Positions 21,731 through 35,094 are shown, numbered from the stretch's first letter. The stretch is 64,000 nucleotides of DNA from Pseudophaeomoniella oleicola (GCA_003868215.1 QWDQ01000007.1:62001-126000); one strand, 5' to 3'. Made by a program: numbers and translations. The notes: a model not told the origin generated them from the sequence alone.

Positions 21731-24030
21731 TGCAGTGGAGAGTGTCCCAGGTGGTTTAGTCTGTCGCGATATCTTAAAGGCGACACAACGCGAGCCTGAC
21801 ACGAGAGATGGCCGCGTCAGGTGCAGGTGAAGCACACACTCCTTACCCGGCGTGAAACCTATAGCATGAAGTATTTCGCACCTTCACTCATCTTTCCCTT
21901 TGTGTGTGAATGCTGGCACAGGGTTGTCGTCGCAGGAGAGACACCCAAAAAGTCGGGAGGGGGCGTACCAACGTAGACGTGCTCGGTGGTCGATAGCGGA
22001 ATGTGTCGAGTATGAAGGCAAAAAGTCGTCAAACTCTTGTGCCTGGGACCAATACTTCTGCTGGTAGAAGCCTTATCCTTGAATATGTTTCGACGTGGAA
22101 GATGACAAAAAATTGGGTGGCTGCCCTCGAATCAAAGGCGGAGTGAATGAATGGATTACGGAAGGTGGAGAGGCGTCAGAGTGGGAAGTGTCAAGGCTCG
22201 GCTGGACAGACGCTTGGGGGGCGCTTGGACCTTGGACCGGGCGGCGAGGCGGATTTGAATTTTGTGGGCTGGTGACCGCCAAGACAAGGACAATCCGCCA
22301 CGCCAGTGAAGTGTAGACACCATTCTTCTCCTGCTTGACATGCCACCGCCTCCTAGCTCTCTGGATAGATGTCCATCATCTTCCAAGATATCTCGCTATA
22401 CAATCATCTGTATGGTCATTGGGCTCCAACTCATGGTGAGTCTGAGCCATAGAGTCCATATCTCAATGATATAACAGACGCATGTCGCCGCCTCCGTCTC
22501 TCTATCGCCACTAGAAGATTCATTAACAACATCTCTGTGCCTTTGTTCTTGAAAGATCCTTCCAGCTCCAAGTGGGCCGCGACGATACTACCGGTGATAT
22601 TGACCTACTTACGTACAACATAATGAGTTCTGTCTCATATGGATCCAAGGGTACCACGACGTGTAGGCCTGTATAACTTGCAACGCTCATTGCCGGTCCT
22701 TTTCGTCTGTTAGGCATCATTTGCAATTGGACAGCTGCTAGGGGCGTTATTACCCCTAGAACAGAAAGAAGAGAAGCTGGGTGCCTGGTGGGAACTCGTC
22801 AACATGGCAAAGGGGGATATCGCTACTTCATACTACGACGGAGCCAACATGGAGTTAGATCCACCAAGGTCTGGCTGTTCCAGCTATAGATCAAATATGC
22901 CAGCGATATGGTTCCATTGGCTAAGAGCATATGACGGCTTCCCTAGCACTTACGTGGACATGCTTCTTACACAAGAAAGCGTTAAGACACTATCTTCACT
23001 CCTTGTGTGTCATGGGAGCCAACCTGATTTAGATGCAGTCACGGCATTCAGTATTGACTTATTACCTTGAAGAGTAAAAGATCAAATTGTTTACATACAG
23101 TCTAATGTAGGTATGACATAGCCAAGGATACCTCCCCTCCAGCATGCATCAAAGCTGCCATGTTTTGATGACTGTCTACCTACCAGTCCTTTGCTGATCA
23201 GATAATTCATATGAATCAGATCCGTGGCGATTCAGCCTTGGTCCTCGTATAGCCGCTCGAAGTCTTGCGAGTTGCACCAGGCCAGGGTTGTGCAAAACAT
23301 TCATATCCTTAGCCCACCAAAGCAGACGGACCTGGCTTCGGTCTCGGTGACCTTGATACTTGTGTGAGTGTTCCGTTGTCGAGTTGCACCAAGCCAGAGA
23401 ACGGAGAGTAAGAGATGTTTGAACAGAATTAGCCAATAGAAAGATGGCCGTTGCAACAGTCATGACTGTCACCAAATGACTGACCATTGGCTTATCTGCG
23501 CACTGATGTTGGCAAACCACAGACCATTAGATTGAAGCAAAGCATAGTCTCATTATGCTCCTAGATGAAAGGAAGTTTCTAGTGATGATATCCATGCAAC
23601 GTACCCAACTGGTCTCTTCGAAATCGTACAAAGCGTCTCTGATTGTTGTCTACAGGCCTTCAACGCTGAAGTAGCCTGGCATGTTTTCCGTGACAATGCA
23701 AAAGACAGGGTCACCATCACTTGCTTTTACGTCGAAAGTCGGTAGGGGAATGTGAAGGTGCGTACACGACGGGGCCCCCCAGCTCGACAGATGACATCGC
23801 TTTCGCGGTATTGGTCGGTTCTGCCAACACCCCACGCCCAAATGCGACTTTCAATATTTGATTCCATTGCTTCTACTTTCTTTCCATCTTGCCACTTGTT
23901 CATCTTCATCCTCGGTGGTATTCCACTGCTTCCAGCCAGGAGTTGTGGAGTTTTCATCACTTTTCATTGCTGATATAGATATTCTGCAAGCCTCCTCACA
24001 GACGCTGCCCACAGGCATACGGCTTTGAAA
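21731..24030. other. Intergenic region (2.3 kb) between the CDC4-like gene and HOP1
   Basis: Promoter side of both flanking genes, which point away from each other. Short open frames (22804-23070 plus; 23176-23520 minus; 23851-24222 minus) show no domain or family motif. No RNA gene or repeat was seen. The right end may contain an unrecognised first exon of HOP1. Confidence 0.45.
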
Positions 24031-26697
24031 ATGAGCTCCCGGTTGGTGATCAAAGAGGGCGACCGGGGCGACCCGGGCGATCTCAGGGACGGTCTGCAAG
24101 ATACAATGTCTCATATCGAAGCAGATGACATTATCACTCGAGACTGTGGTTATCACCAGAGCGATGCTGACGAAGTTGCCGATGGCGATCACGCAGCTGT
24201 GCCTGTATCCGATCTCAAACATTCTGCAGATCTAATCATGGATCGGACGCAGAGCTTAAGGCTGACAAAGATCTTGATCAACTCTTGTGTAAGGACAGCT
24301 GATCCTATTTCCGACACCGCTAACATTTTGAAACATCATAGCTTGCGTGGATCTTACTTGTCCGGTAGTTCTTCCAGAGATCGAAGTCTCCCCTGGTCGC
24401 ATTTTACTGACACGTTGGCAGAGGTCTCGTTGAAGGCAATGAAGAGAGCATTGGTGAACACAAGTTTGAGGATCTGGCAACCGAGACTGGTGTTGTCTAT
24501 TATGAAGATCTCATCAAGCAGAAAGACAGTGAGCTTGGCTCATCCGCAGATGTCTTCATGATTCTGCGTAAAGGCAGATACGATAAGGTCGATAAGCTTT
24601 TGGAGCTGTTGGTAAGTTCGAGAAGTCCACAACAGCTCCTATGAGGTAATTGACCCCTTCAAGGATTCCAGTGTCTTTCCAGTGTTGGAGGAGGGTGCGC
24701 TTGACTCTCTCGAGGTCTGCTTCATCCCCAATAAGACAAAGCAGGATGAAGTTATCGAATCATATCGCTTTTGCTTCCGATATCTAAGGATCGAGCTGAA
24801 CGGTTCACTCCTCAGCGTTGCGGGATACCATGGCAAAGTCCTAGCTCTTGACGCATACAATAATTTTGCGCGGTTCACGCTAGTATTGAGGGAATATCTC
24901 GCCACGCAAAAGAACCGCTTGCCACGTAAGCACGCTACTGGAAGCTGTCGGGAGTGTGCTAATGCGTCTTGAATAAAGCCAAACGCTTCCTCTCTCTCAA
25001 CATGTTCATCTTCGACCCTCGGACGTCGCAAAAGCCCATGACAGGTTTCACTGAAGTCAACAACCTTGTCGTCAAATATCCTACCAAGGACGATAGTGGC
25101 CGTCCCTGGAATATGAGAGCTCAAAAATGTCCTAGCCAGAAATCTGGGTTTCATGAGTAAGGCATCGACAACGTGTGGTGGTATTTCGCTGATTCTCTCA
25201 GGGTTGGATTATCTGTGCTCTCTCCAGCAATTAATGGAAGCCCCAATAGTGTTAAAGCAACATTGTTAGAGGTACCCGAGGTTCTTGGTTTTTGGGAGCA
25301 CAGAGATATTCGTGCGGATTCTTCAACGCCTTCTCAAAAATGCAACCAATCGAATTGCAGCAAGGGCCGCAGTGAGGGTAATATATATCGTGCATGATAC
25401 TTGACTTAGCTGATCTGTTCGCTAGTGACAGCCACTCCAAGCTTGAATGAATCCTCGTCACAGCGAAGTCATGACAAGATCATTCGAGATACAATAAATG
25501 GAATGCAGGAAATGGTGCGTTTGACTAGAGAAGCACGAGAATAAAACACTAACGCTCTCCACATAGACCTCATCTGTTCCTGCAAATGGTCTCGTGCCAA
25601 CCCAAAGCCAATATCGCCAACTCGATGATCAATACTCCGACTTTGAACCTAGTCCCAAAGTGCAGAAAACCTTGCAGAGCGATTCTCGACGCCGGCGCCA
25701 TATTTGTCCCGAAAAGCTTGCAGAATTGGAGTACCAGAACGAGAAGACAGCACGGACGAAGCCTACCAACAACCCAATTAGATGTGAATGTAACGATTTC
25801 CAGAGATCCAACCTAGCGGGAAATGACCTCGTATTGAAGCCCGGGCCTCCACCTATCTACCACAGCTAGCTAACAAACTTCAGATTGAATGCTTCCTCTG
25901 CGGTTATTCCCAGCACAAACAATGCTACGGCTACTTTGGTCACAAACGATTTACACGGCTTCCTAAACGTCATGCGTGTTACAATTGTCTTCTGCTGCCC
26001 TTGCAAAAGTCTAAAAATGACAAGATGCCATTGGTCGTTAAATATCGTCTCGCGTTGGCTCATATGTACTGGTTCCTTTCCGGAAGCGCCGAATACCGCA
26101 TCAAAGAAAACGCAGTGCTAGGGCTCAACTTGACGGATTCGGAGTCAGTCGGTCGGATTGAAGAGTTCATGCGTAAGTTTCTCGTGGGAGGCTTCCACAT
26201 ATACTTACATGGAACCTAGACGAGCGAGAGACTTCGACAGTGCTAGAGATCTTGGAAGGTCTCGTAAAGAAGGGATACCTGGTCCGCAAGAACGATGATT
26301 TCCATGTCGTCAACAGCAAGATTGACGAGGGAATTCTGAAATTCATCGACCCAATGGTCCATGTGTTTGAACATGTAAGTGCTCTCCCTGACGCCTAATT
26401 AGCGACCACGCATAGTAACCTGCGCAGTATGACGCCGAAAAGGACTACGAGCGCCACAACGGTCGAGATGATAGAGAGTCTGCAGCCCGCAGGGCTCTCA
26501 GTAGCGAGATTAAAGACGGGGGGGTTGACAAGGTCGTCGTTGAGGACAGTTTTGGAGGAAAGGTGTGTAGATATGGGCGTTACCCATCTTTGGGTGGGAA
26601 GAGAAGCTTCGACGATGCTTTCGCCAGCATCGAGAGCTTCTACCAGGCAGATAGCCCCATTAACATGGGAAGAGTGGATTGGGAGATGTACGGTTGA
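24031..26697 (+). CDS. HOP1: Meiotic chromosome-axis protein Hop1 (HORMA domain plus PHD-like zinc finger)
   Basis: Hop1 coats meiotic chromosome axes and promotes double-strand breaks and homologue bias. Eleven exons join in frame: 24031-24288, 24342-24364, 24422-24611, 24664-24925, 24979-25156, 25202-25377, 25426-25514, 25567-25830, 25884-26172, 26220-26374 and 26428-26697; 717 residues. The joins restore the HORMA pattern: SLRLTKILINSC-LAWILLVR-GLVEGN, then VIESYRFCFRYL, then NRLP-PKRFLSLNMF. Later comes a PHD-like finger (RCECNDF, IECFLCGYSQHKQCYGY, HACYNC) and a winged-helix-like region (VLEILEGLVKKGYLV), as in the Hop1 central region. Exon 2 is only 23 nt. The first exon is the weak point: residues 1-69 resemble nothing, so the true start may be the ATG at 24238 or an upstream exon. 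Its presence suggests a sexual cycle. Confidence 0.85.
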
Positions 26698-27151
26698 GTG
26701 AGGATAGGGGCGGTTGGCCACAAAAGATAGTTGATAATAAAACTGGTTATCCTAAAGCTGCTGATGACCACTCACATTTTCTCGCGGCCTCTGTAGTAGT
26801 CTGTGTGTCTCATTGTCTTTCACCCGTTATATATCAGGTACCCCCGACAGTGTCCTTTTCCAAGAAGTCTGCCAGTACCTTGACCCAAGACACCAGCCCC
26901 TGTTGACAAGGGCTTCATGACCTCGTCTGCTTAACGACGGACGGTGCACAGGTCCAAGACGCATCTTTACAGCATGAGCACCTGACACCCTCGTCAAATA
27001 CATTGGTGTCATGACGATCAATCCCGAGCATAAAGAAACCCCACGCCAAGCTTCATATCTTTTGTTTATCACTTGCTGTCTTACACCTCTTGAGGTATAA
27101 ATGTAGTCAAAAGAATTTCGATTCTGCCTTATATCTATTATTGGGAAGGAT
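26698..27151. other. Convergent intergenic region
   Basis: 454 bp between the ends of HOP1 (rightward) and the SRPK-like kinase gene (leftward). No gene, RNA or repeat was seen. Confidence 0.5.
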
Positions 27152-29121
<1,970 letters not shown>

Positions 29122-30132
29122 TTAGTGCATCAAACTTTCTTGCTGCGGTACCGTTACAGGAGGAGGAGGAAAATAGCGAAAGCGCTTCAATCGTTCTTGA
29201 ACATCCTCTTTCATCCCTTCTTCCCCCAAGGCTTCGAGTACGGTAGCTTGCATTCGATACCTCTCTGCATCGGTGAGCCTTCCCCGAGTCTCGGCCTCCT
29301 CACTTGGTTGTAGTGCAGCGTCATCTTGTTGAAGTTTACTCTTCGCTGCCGCTTGCTGTGCCATGAGATACAGCTCCCACACCTTCTGTGCCCATGCTCT
29401 CTGTCGTGCTTCTTGCGTTGGCTTGGACAGGCTGAGGTCTTTCTTCTTGAGGGCCTGAGCATTCAGGGTCGCAATTGTGTGGTTTTTAAAGCGCAGATAT
29501 TCTGACTCTAGGCTCTCTGCTTCGGGGAGGATTTCTTGATCAGGATCGTCCTCGTCCTCGTCGTCCTCGTCATCCTCGTCATCTTCTCCAACTTCCTGGT
29601 CGTTGTCGGCATCGTCATTGTTTCCTTTCTTCTCTGTTTTCTCCTTATCTTCTTCATCACCACTTGTGAGAGGTATGTCTGCAATCATTCCAAAGCCGAG
29701 GGATCCATGAGGCTCTGCAAGATACGGAGTAGGATACCCTTCAGTCGTTACTGCCTCTCGTCCGACTTGATGTTCGTGACTCTCGAGACGTATACTCTGT
29801 GAACTATCGCTCTCAGAAGTTGTCAATGGTTTCTCCAGGATGAGAGATGGTCGAGCTTGATGCTTTTGAAAGCCGGTCGCCAATGAGCATAAGACTGTAT
29901 GTCCTGCTAGTTGATCTTCTTCGATGAGTCTCACTGGCACCCAGATGAGGGCCGGGTCATTGATAGAGCCTTCACATGCGAGGAACGATCGGCCACTACA
30001 AGGAGAAGGGGTGTGGTCTGTGTCCAGAGTAGTTGCATCATGTCGACACTCTGAAGTATCCTTGGTGGCTGACACTCTATGACAATCACAGCTGCAGACC
30101 TGGAAGATCGTTTTGCTTTCGTTAGGTGACAT
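29122..30132 (-). CDS. Unrecognised acidic, coiled-coil-like protein
   Basis: One reading frame of 336 residues from the ATG at 30132-30130. I do not recognise the family. The first 60 residues have several Cys and His (CSCDCHR, ECRHD, SPCSGRSFLACEG). A highly acidic stretch (EDDEDDEDDEDEDDPDQE) lies at about residues 185-220. It is followed by charged, Ala/Gln-rich probable helices (QKVWELYLMAQQAAAKSKLQ, AERYRMQATVLEALGEEG) ending in RFRYFPPPPVTVP. The composition suits a nuclear or chromatin-associated protein, but that is inference. The downstream helical part, with no stops over 1 kb, supports a real gene; the Cys-rich beginning could still hide an intron. The length of the open frame partly reflects the acidic repeat, so some doubt remains. 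Confidence 0.55.
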   Translation of the reverse strand: MSPNESKTIFQVCSCDCHRVSATKDTSECRHDATTLDTDHTPSPCSGRSFLACEGSINDPALIWVPVRLIEEDQLAGHTVLCSLATGFQKHQARPSLILEKPLTTSESDSSQSIRLESHEHQVGREAVTTEGYPTPYLAEPHGSLGFGMIADIPLTSGDEEDKEKTEKKGNNDDADNDQEVGEDDEDDEDDEDEDDPDQEILPEAESLESEYLRFKNHTIATLNAQALKKKDLSLSKPTQEARQRAWAQKVWELYLMAQQAAAKSKLQQDDAALQPSEEAETRGRLTDAERYRMQATVLEALGEEGMKEDVQERLKRFRYFPPPPVTVPQQESLMH

Positions 30133-31559
30133 AATGAAGGTAGCTGTTGACGTGCAAGGGTGCAAGAATATCTAGAGCCTTTGCAACAGTACCGCTGGAC
30201 GATAATTGGGGATTCCATGGTCCACGTATGGAGGAGAATGCGACTTATACTTGAAGCAAATGCTGTCTACAGCGGTACATCACAGCTGGAGGCCATCTCC
30301 TGTGCAGAGAAGTATAGCACATCCCCATTTGCATATCATATCCCGGTGAAGGAAATCTGTGTGGTACAATGACACTGAAAAAGGGAAAAGAAACCTGGAT
30401 ATCAACAAGTAACAGGCAAATCAACGTCGGTCTACGAGTTTATTATCCGGCAAGTCGATTCCGGCTCTCCCGCAACCAAATAACGGCAGGAATTCACTGT
30501 TGTACGAAGACGAGCATGCCATTTATCTTAGTATGTGACTGGCTTACCATGCCGGGTCCCCGTCACCAGCTCAGTCACCGCTAAGCTTGACTCTTCTGAT
30601 TGGTGCAACCGTCATAGAGTCACTAGGTTTCAGAGATTGGTCGATTCGTCATCGCCATGATGCTGTTTCACAGAAGGGAACACGAGCGTCAATGAATATC
30701 CCTCCCCAATCATTTACGGCCTCGCAGCTGAGAGCCAATGCACAATATCTGTACGTGAAACGCTTCATGGAAGACCAATGAATCTGCGTTGCGTTGTTTC
30801 CGCTACGGTTATTCTACACCTAACAGTTTATTGTTCTATGTACCGTGCAAAGAGACTAGCCTCTTGTTCTTCCTGTGCCCTTGAGCTCTGTTATTCCACA
30901 CACCATGAAACAGGACAGACACCAGTTCCGAATGACCGGGTGTTGTAAAACATGGTCAATTGCCTCTCTTGCCCTCTTTCCCGGATACAAGACTTAATGA
31001 GATCAATATGTTTGTGTGACGTGAAATGGTAATGACATGTCACATTTCTGACAAAAAGATGTGTTTTGATGTTACGACTGTCACCTGGCCCAGACGAGGA
31101 TCAATGCCTCGTTCTATTTCCAATCGAGCTTCTGGATCTACATCACAAGACGATGCCGCTGACCACCCATTCCTATCCACATATGATGGAGGAGATCAGT
31201 TGCTAGTTCCAGGGGTGCATCTGCTGTGTCATGGAGGGACCCCTCGCAGCCACCATACGATGAGCGGTCATCCATGCGAACGATTGAATAGTGATAATGG
31301 TATCGACAGCCATGGCCAAATCTTCCACGCATTACATGGTGGTGTGGTGAACGAACATGTAGGACACGGTATACCTAATCAACGAGTTGGCGTCTGTCGA
31401 GCAGGTTAGTGTCCGAAGGCTGACTTGTGATCAATGTTATGATTGAGGCACACAATGTTGGAAACCCATGTGGAAAGTCCTCGGGGGGTGTGCTCTGGCT
31501 TGAGCGTAGCGCCGTGATAGTAGGTATTGGTAAGAACGAAGGTAAGCCACTCGAGTGTT
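30133..31559. other. Intergenic region (1.4 kb)
   Basis: Lies between the acidic protein start and the SDHAF4 stop, both leftward. A 127-codon open frame at 31026-31409 on the plus strand is His/Gly rich with no known domain and is probably accidental. No RNA gene or repeat was seen. Confidence 0.45.
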
Positions 31560-32108
31560 CTAGAAGTCGGTGGTTCTGCCATTGTAGCTCCACTCTCCTT
31601 CTGCTCCCCATCTCAAGGGTTCATTCTTTGGTCCACCAACCTCGCCGGTCTTTGGATTGACGTCTCCCTCGAACTCCGGTTGAGCACCTCGCCGTAAATT
31701 TGGATGTACAGTCTCTGCGTCATCCTCGATATCAATCTTCTTACTCAGAGCGTCTTCTGGCCCTTTCCCTGGTGATGTGTTCCCTCTCAACTTTGCAAGC
31801 CGCTGTGCAATTGCATTCTTCGCTTCGTCAACTTCAGAGGCGGATGCATCGGGAGACTGGTTGAGTTCTGTCGGCTCAGGGGTATCCTCGAAGCGTTGCG
31901 ACCGAGGTGTAGAGAAGGCGCCAGTGGACTGTCGCTGGAGTTCTTCAAAGACTTTCTGGTCTTCTTCGGGTAGTCTTGGAGGTGCAGGACCAGACCTGAA
32001 CGGAAAGCTTGCCTGCGCGACGGACGAAGCGGCGAAAGTACGAGTTTGGCCCGCGCAAACCCGTGTGGCGATGGGTCTGCTGAGTAAGTATGCACGACTA
32101 AATGACAT
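31560..32108 (-). CDS. Succinate dehydrogenase assembly factor 4, mitochondrial (Sdh8/SDHAF4)
   Basis: SDHAF4 binds flavinylated Sdh1 in the mitochondrial matrix and helps it join Sdh2, limiting side reactions of the free subunit. One exon, 182 residues. The N-terminus (MSFSRAYLLSRPIATRVCAG) is Arg/Ser rich without acids, a likely mitochondrial presequence. A long variable middle follows. The C-terminal family signature is clear: DVNPKTGEVGGPKNEPLRWG then GEWSYNGRTTDF, ending exactly at the conserved Asp-Phe. At 182 residues it is longer than yeast or human SDHAF4 because of the middle, as in other filamentous fungi. The start is the ATG at 32108; an in-frame extension upstream has only a TTG. 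Confidence 0.93.
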   Translation of the reverse strand: MSFSRAYLLSRPIATRVCAGQTRTFAASSVAQASFPFRSGPAPPRLPEEDQKVFEELQRQSTGAFSTPRSQRFEDTPEPTELNQSPDASASEVDEAKNAIAQRLAKLRGNTSPGKGPEDALSKKIDIEDDAETVHPNLRRGAQPEFEGDVNPKTGEVGGPKNEPLRWGAEGEWSYNGRTTDF

Positions 32109-33249
32109 GCCGAATGTTGTCTGTTGACTCGGAAACAAATAATGATACTTCCAATACCCAGTGAAATATTTGAAGGTATTATATCGATAGTCCTCGTAGC
32201 ATAGACTAGCGACAGAATACGTAGTACTCTACAGTAAAGTCAAGGTGGGACGGGAACAAATTCGATGGAGAACGATGGAGAACGCTGGGGAAGTTTGGCC
32301 GGACCCAGTTTTCTTCGGACCGACACTCACGTCTACTGAAGTGTGCATATCATCAAAAAAGCTCTACAAGTATTGATAGTATTACCACAAGGCACCCACA
32401 GTTGACTCCGAGCCGCTGCTCAATGCTTGTCATGCAACTGTATATTCATGACGATTGGAACGACGTCAATGGACCGGCCAAGGTGTCCATTCAAATTGTG
32501 TCCGTCTCGTGCCAATAACCAGCAGTGCCGCTTGTGTCAGGTCTCGTCAGCGGAGGGCATTGGGCAGCATATGTCATCGAACGTGTTGTAGCTTGGGATA
32601 TCAAGTCAAAACACATGGTGTTTGCCGATCAGCACGAGGGTCTGTAGCCCTGTGGCCCCAATGATGTAAGTATGCCCAATGGACCTGTTTTTTGAATGAC
32701 CCATCTCTTTGAGGTTCTTATCCTCCGGCTGCGAGTCAAATCCGCAGTCGCTATGTCCCAACATCGTTACCAAATGAAGTACGACCCTTGTCGCTTCTGT
32801 ACGTATACATGGTCGGGTTCTGTCGAGTGACCTTGTCCGTGCGGGCTCGGGTCATACATAAGGTACGAAGGGAGGCAATCGGGCAGCACACGTGGGTATA
32901 TAGAATTGCGGTATCGAGGTAGGCCGCAATGACCATGTATACCAATGAGCAATGCTGCAAGTGGAAGGAGTATCGCCGGTGGCCCTAGCAATCCATGCTG
33001 TCACTCCCTACATCCCGACAGGTGACTAGGCATGTAGTGCAAGGGCCACGGACCACGAATCAATGCCGACGTTGCAAAAGGCTGCACCACTGTTGATCTC
33101 GCTATAATCAGGTCGCTACCGTTCCTGTGCTTCTGGTGGAGGCAATGGCCATATATACGTCCATTCCCGCCAAATACAACAGCACTCTGCGTGGCCAGTC
33201 CTTGATCGTTCTATTGTCAGATCACTCCATGCTGTCTCGGCCATCCGCT
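32109..33249. other. Intergenic region upstream of SDHAF4
   Basis: About 1.1 kb holding the SDHAF4 promoter. Short open frames have no domain. No RNA gene or repeat was recognised. Confidence 0.4.
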
Positions 33250-33447
33250 ATGTCCTACACCAGATGTACAATCACGTATAGCAAGTACCGTTGCGGTTGT
33301 GTCGCTCGTCCTGTTGTGACCGCCGTCGAAGATTGTCCGGCATGTAAAGAAGCTGGAAAGCATTGCAAACCGAGAGAATGGAGAATAAATGTTGCTGAGA
33401 TCTGCCCAGACTACCAAAAGCATGTGCAGAGCTCCGTGCTGTGGTGA
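33250..33447 (+). CDS. Possible small cysteine-rich protein
   Basis: A 65-residue open frame beginning MSYTRCTITYSKYRCGC, with seven cysteines including CGC and CPACKEAGKHC. The spacing (Y/C..CGC..., CxxC...C) resembles small fungal proteins with a putative zinc-binding knuckle that often start with a Cys/Tyr pattern, but I cannot name a family. There is no signal peptide from this Met; an upstream in-frame extension to 33127 adds 41 residues, part of them hydrophobic (SLIVLLSDH). It is short and isolated, so it may be chance. Confidence 0.3.
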   Translation: MSYTRCTITYSKYRCGCVARPVVTAVEDCPACKEAGKHCKPREWRINVAEICPDYQKHVQSSVLW

Positions 33448-34378
33448 CGATTCTCATGCCTCAATCCTCTGCGGAAGGGTCAAGGGGAAGCTCCATGGGC
33501 TTTTGAAAATTCCTTGAGGTTAGTGATTGGGATAGAATGGAAGATGAAAACACGAATGACGCGTGATGAGGTTATCTCAGGTGTTGATGAAGGTGTTGCC
33601 ACGACTCCAACAGCCGGCTCCCTAGCAACGTGATATACGGCTACCCTACCCTATTAAGTCAGCGCCAGCTGAATACTACCCTGGGTAAGGTATATAATGT
33701 TGAATAACCCAATTCTTCCATCGCCAAAACAAAAGTGATGATGGCTCAGGACAAACCAGCACCGGCTGGGGGCGGCCAAAATCACTTCCGAATCCCTTAA
33801 TTAACACAACAACCCGAATCGAAATTAACACCAAAGGTCGCCAGTTCGACTCCGACACGACGCAAGTCCTCAAAAAAACCCCTCGAGGGGTTTTCATCCT
33901 GGCAACTGCCTCCCAACACAGAGTTGGGACGCAGCACATAGGTTTTTGCCATTTTTCCTCAGTGTTACCCTATCCTCTATCTACATGAGGTAGTCTTGTT
34001 TTGCACACATGAAGGCAACCACTTGCTGTGGGCATCTACAGATCTACAAATCTCCTTTTTCGCTTGGTTGCACTACAGCACCATACTGTATTTATGACGG
34101 AGATCAAGATTGTCTAGCTAGTTAAGTCAATGACGGGTGTATCCACACTCAACTCTCATGATTATTCATGGTACTTAGTTCATTCTCTTATTGCTAATAG
34201 GATATGGTCATATGGTCTGCCATGCCTATCCACATTACCATGTATGTAGCTATGTTTGAAGAGTGTCAAGAATGTCGCGAATGATTGACCACAAGTAGTC
34301 GTTCCCCTAACGCCATGCTACTGTATCGCAGTGATTTAGCTGTCATAGAATTAGTCCTTTTGATACACCATAAAGCCT
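33448..34378. other. Intergenic region with a perfect palindrome
   Basis: Gene-free between the possible small protein and the VPS60 stop. It contains a 20-bp perfect palindrome at 33875-33894 and, 40 bp before it, a Pol III B-box-like sequence AGTTCGACTCC at 33843-33853. A complete tRNA fold could not be made from it. Confidence 0.45.
33875..33894. repeat. 20-bp perfect palindrome centred on CTCGAG
   Basis: AAAACCCCTCGAGGGGTTTT reads the same on both strands. As RNA it would form a short GC-capped stem with almost no loop, so a DNA-level site or a chance palindrome is more likely than a structured RNA. Confidence 0.85.
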
Positions 34379-35094
34379 TTAGCCAACACCGCCAGCCGTC
34401 TCCTTAATCTTGTTGGTCTCTGGAGCCTCATCTATGAACTGTGGTGGACCCGCTACTTCCTCCTGCAAGAATCCAGGCTCGCCCAACCCATTCTCCTGTT
34501 CCCACGCCGTCTCCTCCCCTAATGCCTCCAATTCAGCGTCAAGCTCGGCTTCGTCCACATCGTCAGGGACCTCATACGCCCGACTGATGCTCTCGTTGAT
34601 CTCGTTGCCCACGTCCATCAAATCCTGCATCTCGTCCTGCATCCTCTCGATCTTGTCGATGTCAATTTTTCCGTACTGTTGCTTCAAGGCTTTATTCGTT
34701 GTCTTCATCGCATCGACTGTCGTCATGACGTTCTTGAGGTTGTCCTGCATCATGTTTGCTTGCTCCATATTCCACGACTGCTGCTGCAGCTGATCACGCT
34801 GGGACTCGTACATTTTCCGTCGTTGAAGTACTTTGAGCGCTTTCTGCTTGAGAGCGGTCTTCCCAGGACCGTCGCGCATTTTGGCGATCTTCTGTTGGTA
34901 GGTGGAAAGTTCGGCATTGAGGGAGGAGAGTTTGACATCGAGCGAGCCGACGCGCGTGTCTACCTATACAGTGATTACATGTGTTAGCATCCGAGGGACG
35001 ACAACTACTGGCCTCGGGACCTCCTTACATTTGAGATCGCACCGTCGAGCGTCGGTTTGGGCGCATTACTCTTTGCGCCGAATAGTCGATTCAT
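34379..35094 (-). CDS. VPS60: ESCRT-III component Vps60/CHMP5
   Basis: A Snf7-family protein acting in late multivesicular-body sorting, where it binds Vta1 and stimulates the Vps4 ATPase. Two exons, 35094-35029 and 34963-34379, with a 65-nt intron, give 216 residues, the normal length. The start MNRLFGAKSNAPKPTLDGAI matches the conserved MNRxFG N-terminus of CHMP5. Helices follow with GKTALKQKALKVLQRRKMYE, NMEQANMMQDNLKNV and an acidic C-terminal half (VDEAELDAELEALGEE), and the typical ending before the stop. The basic N-terminal half and acidic C-terminal half are as expected for an autoinhibited ESCRT-III subunit. It faces away from the SAPS gene across 1.6 kb. Confidence 0.95.

Noticed and set aside
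22804-23070. 88-codon plus-strand open frame in the gap before HOP1
   Set aside because: Short, no domain, isolated, no splice partners that extend it into anything recognisable.
31026-31409. 127-codon His/Gly-rich plus-strand open frame
   Set aside because: No family pattern, and shadow frames on the other strand are equally open; probably chance.
33730-33870. Possible tRNA gene (TGGCTCAGG near 33738 and AGTTCGACTCC at 33843)
   Set aside because: The two box-like words are about 100 bp apart, the T-arm stem has mismatches and no acceptor stem can be formed.
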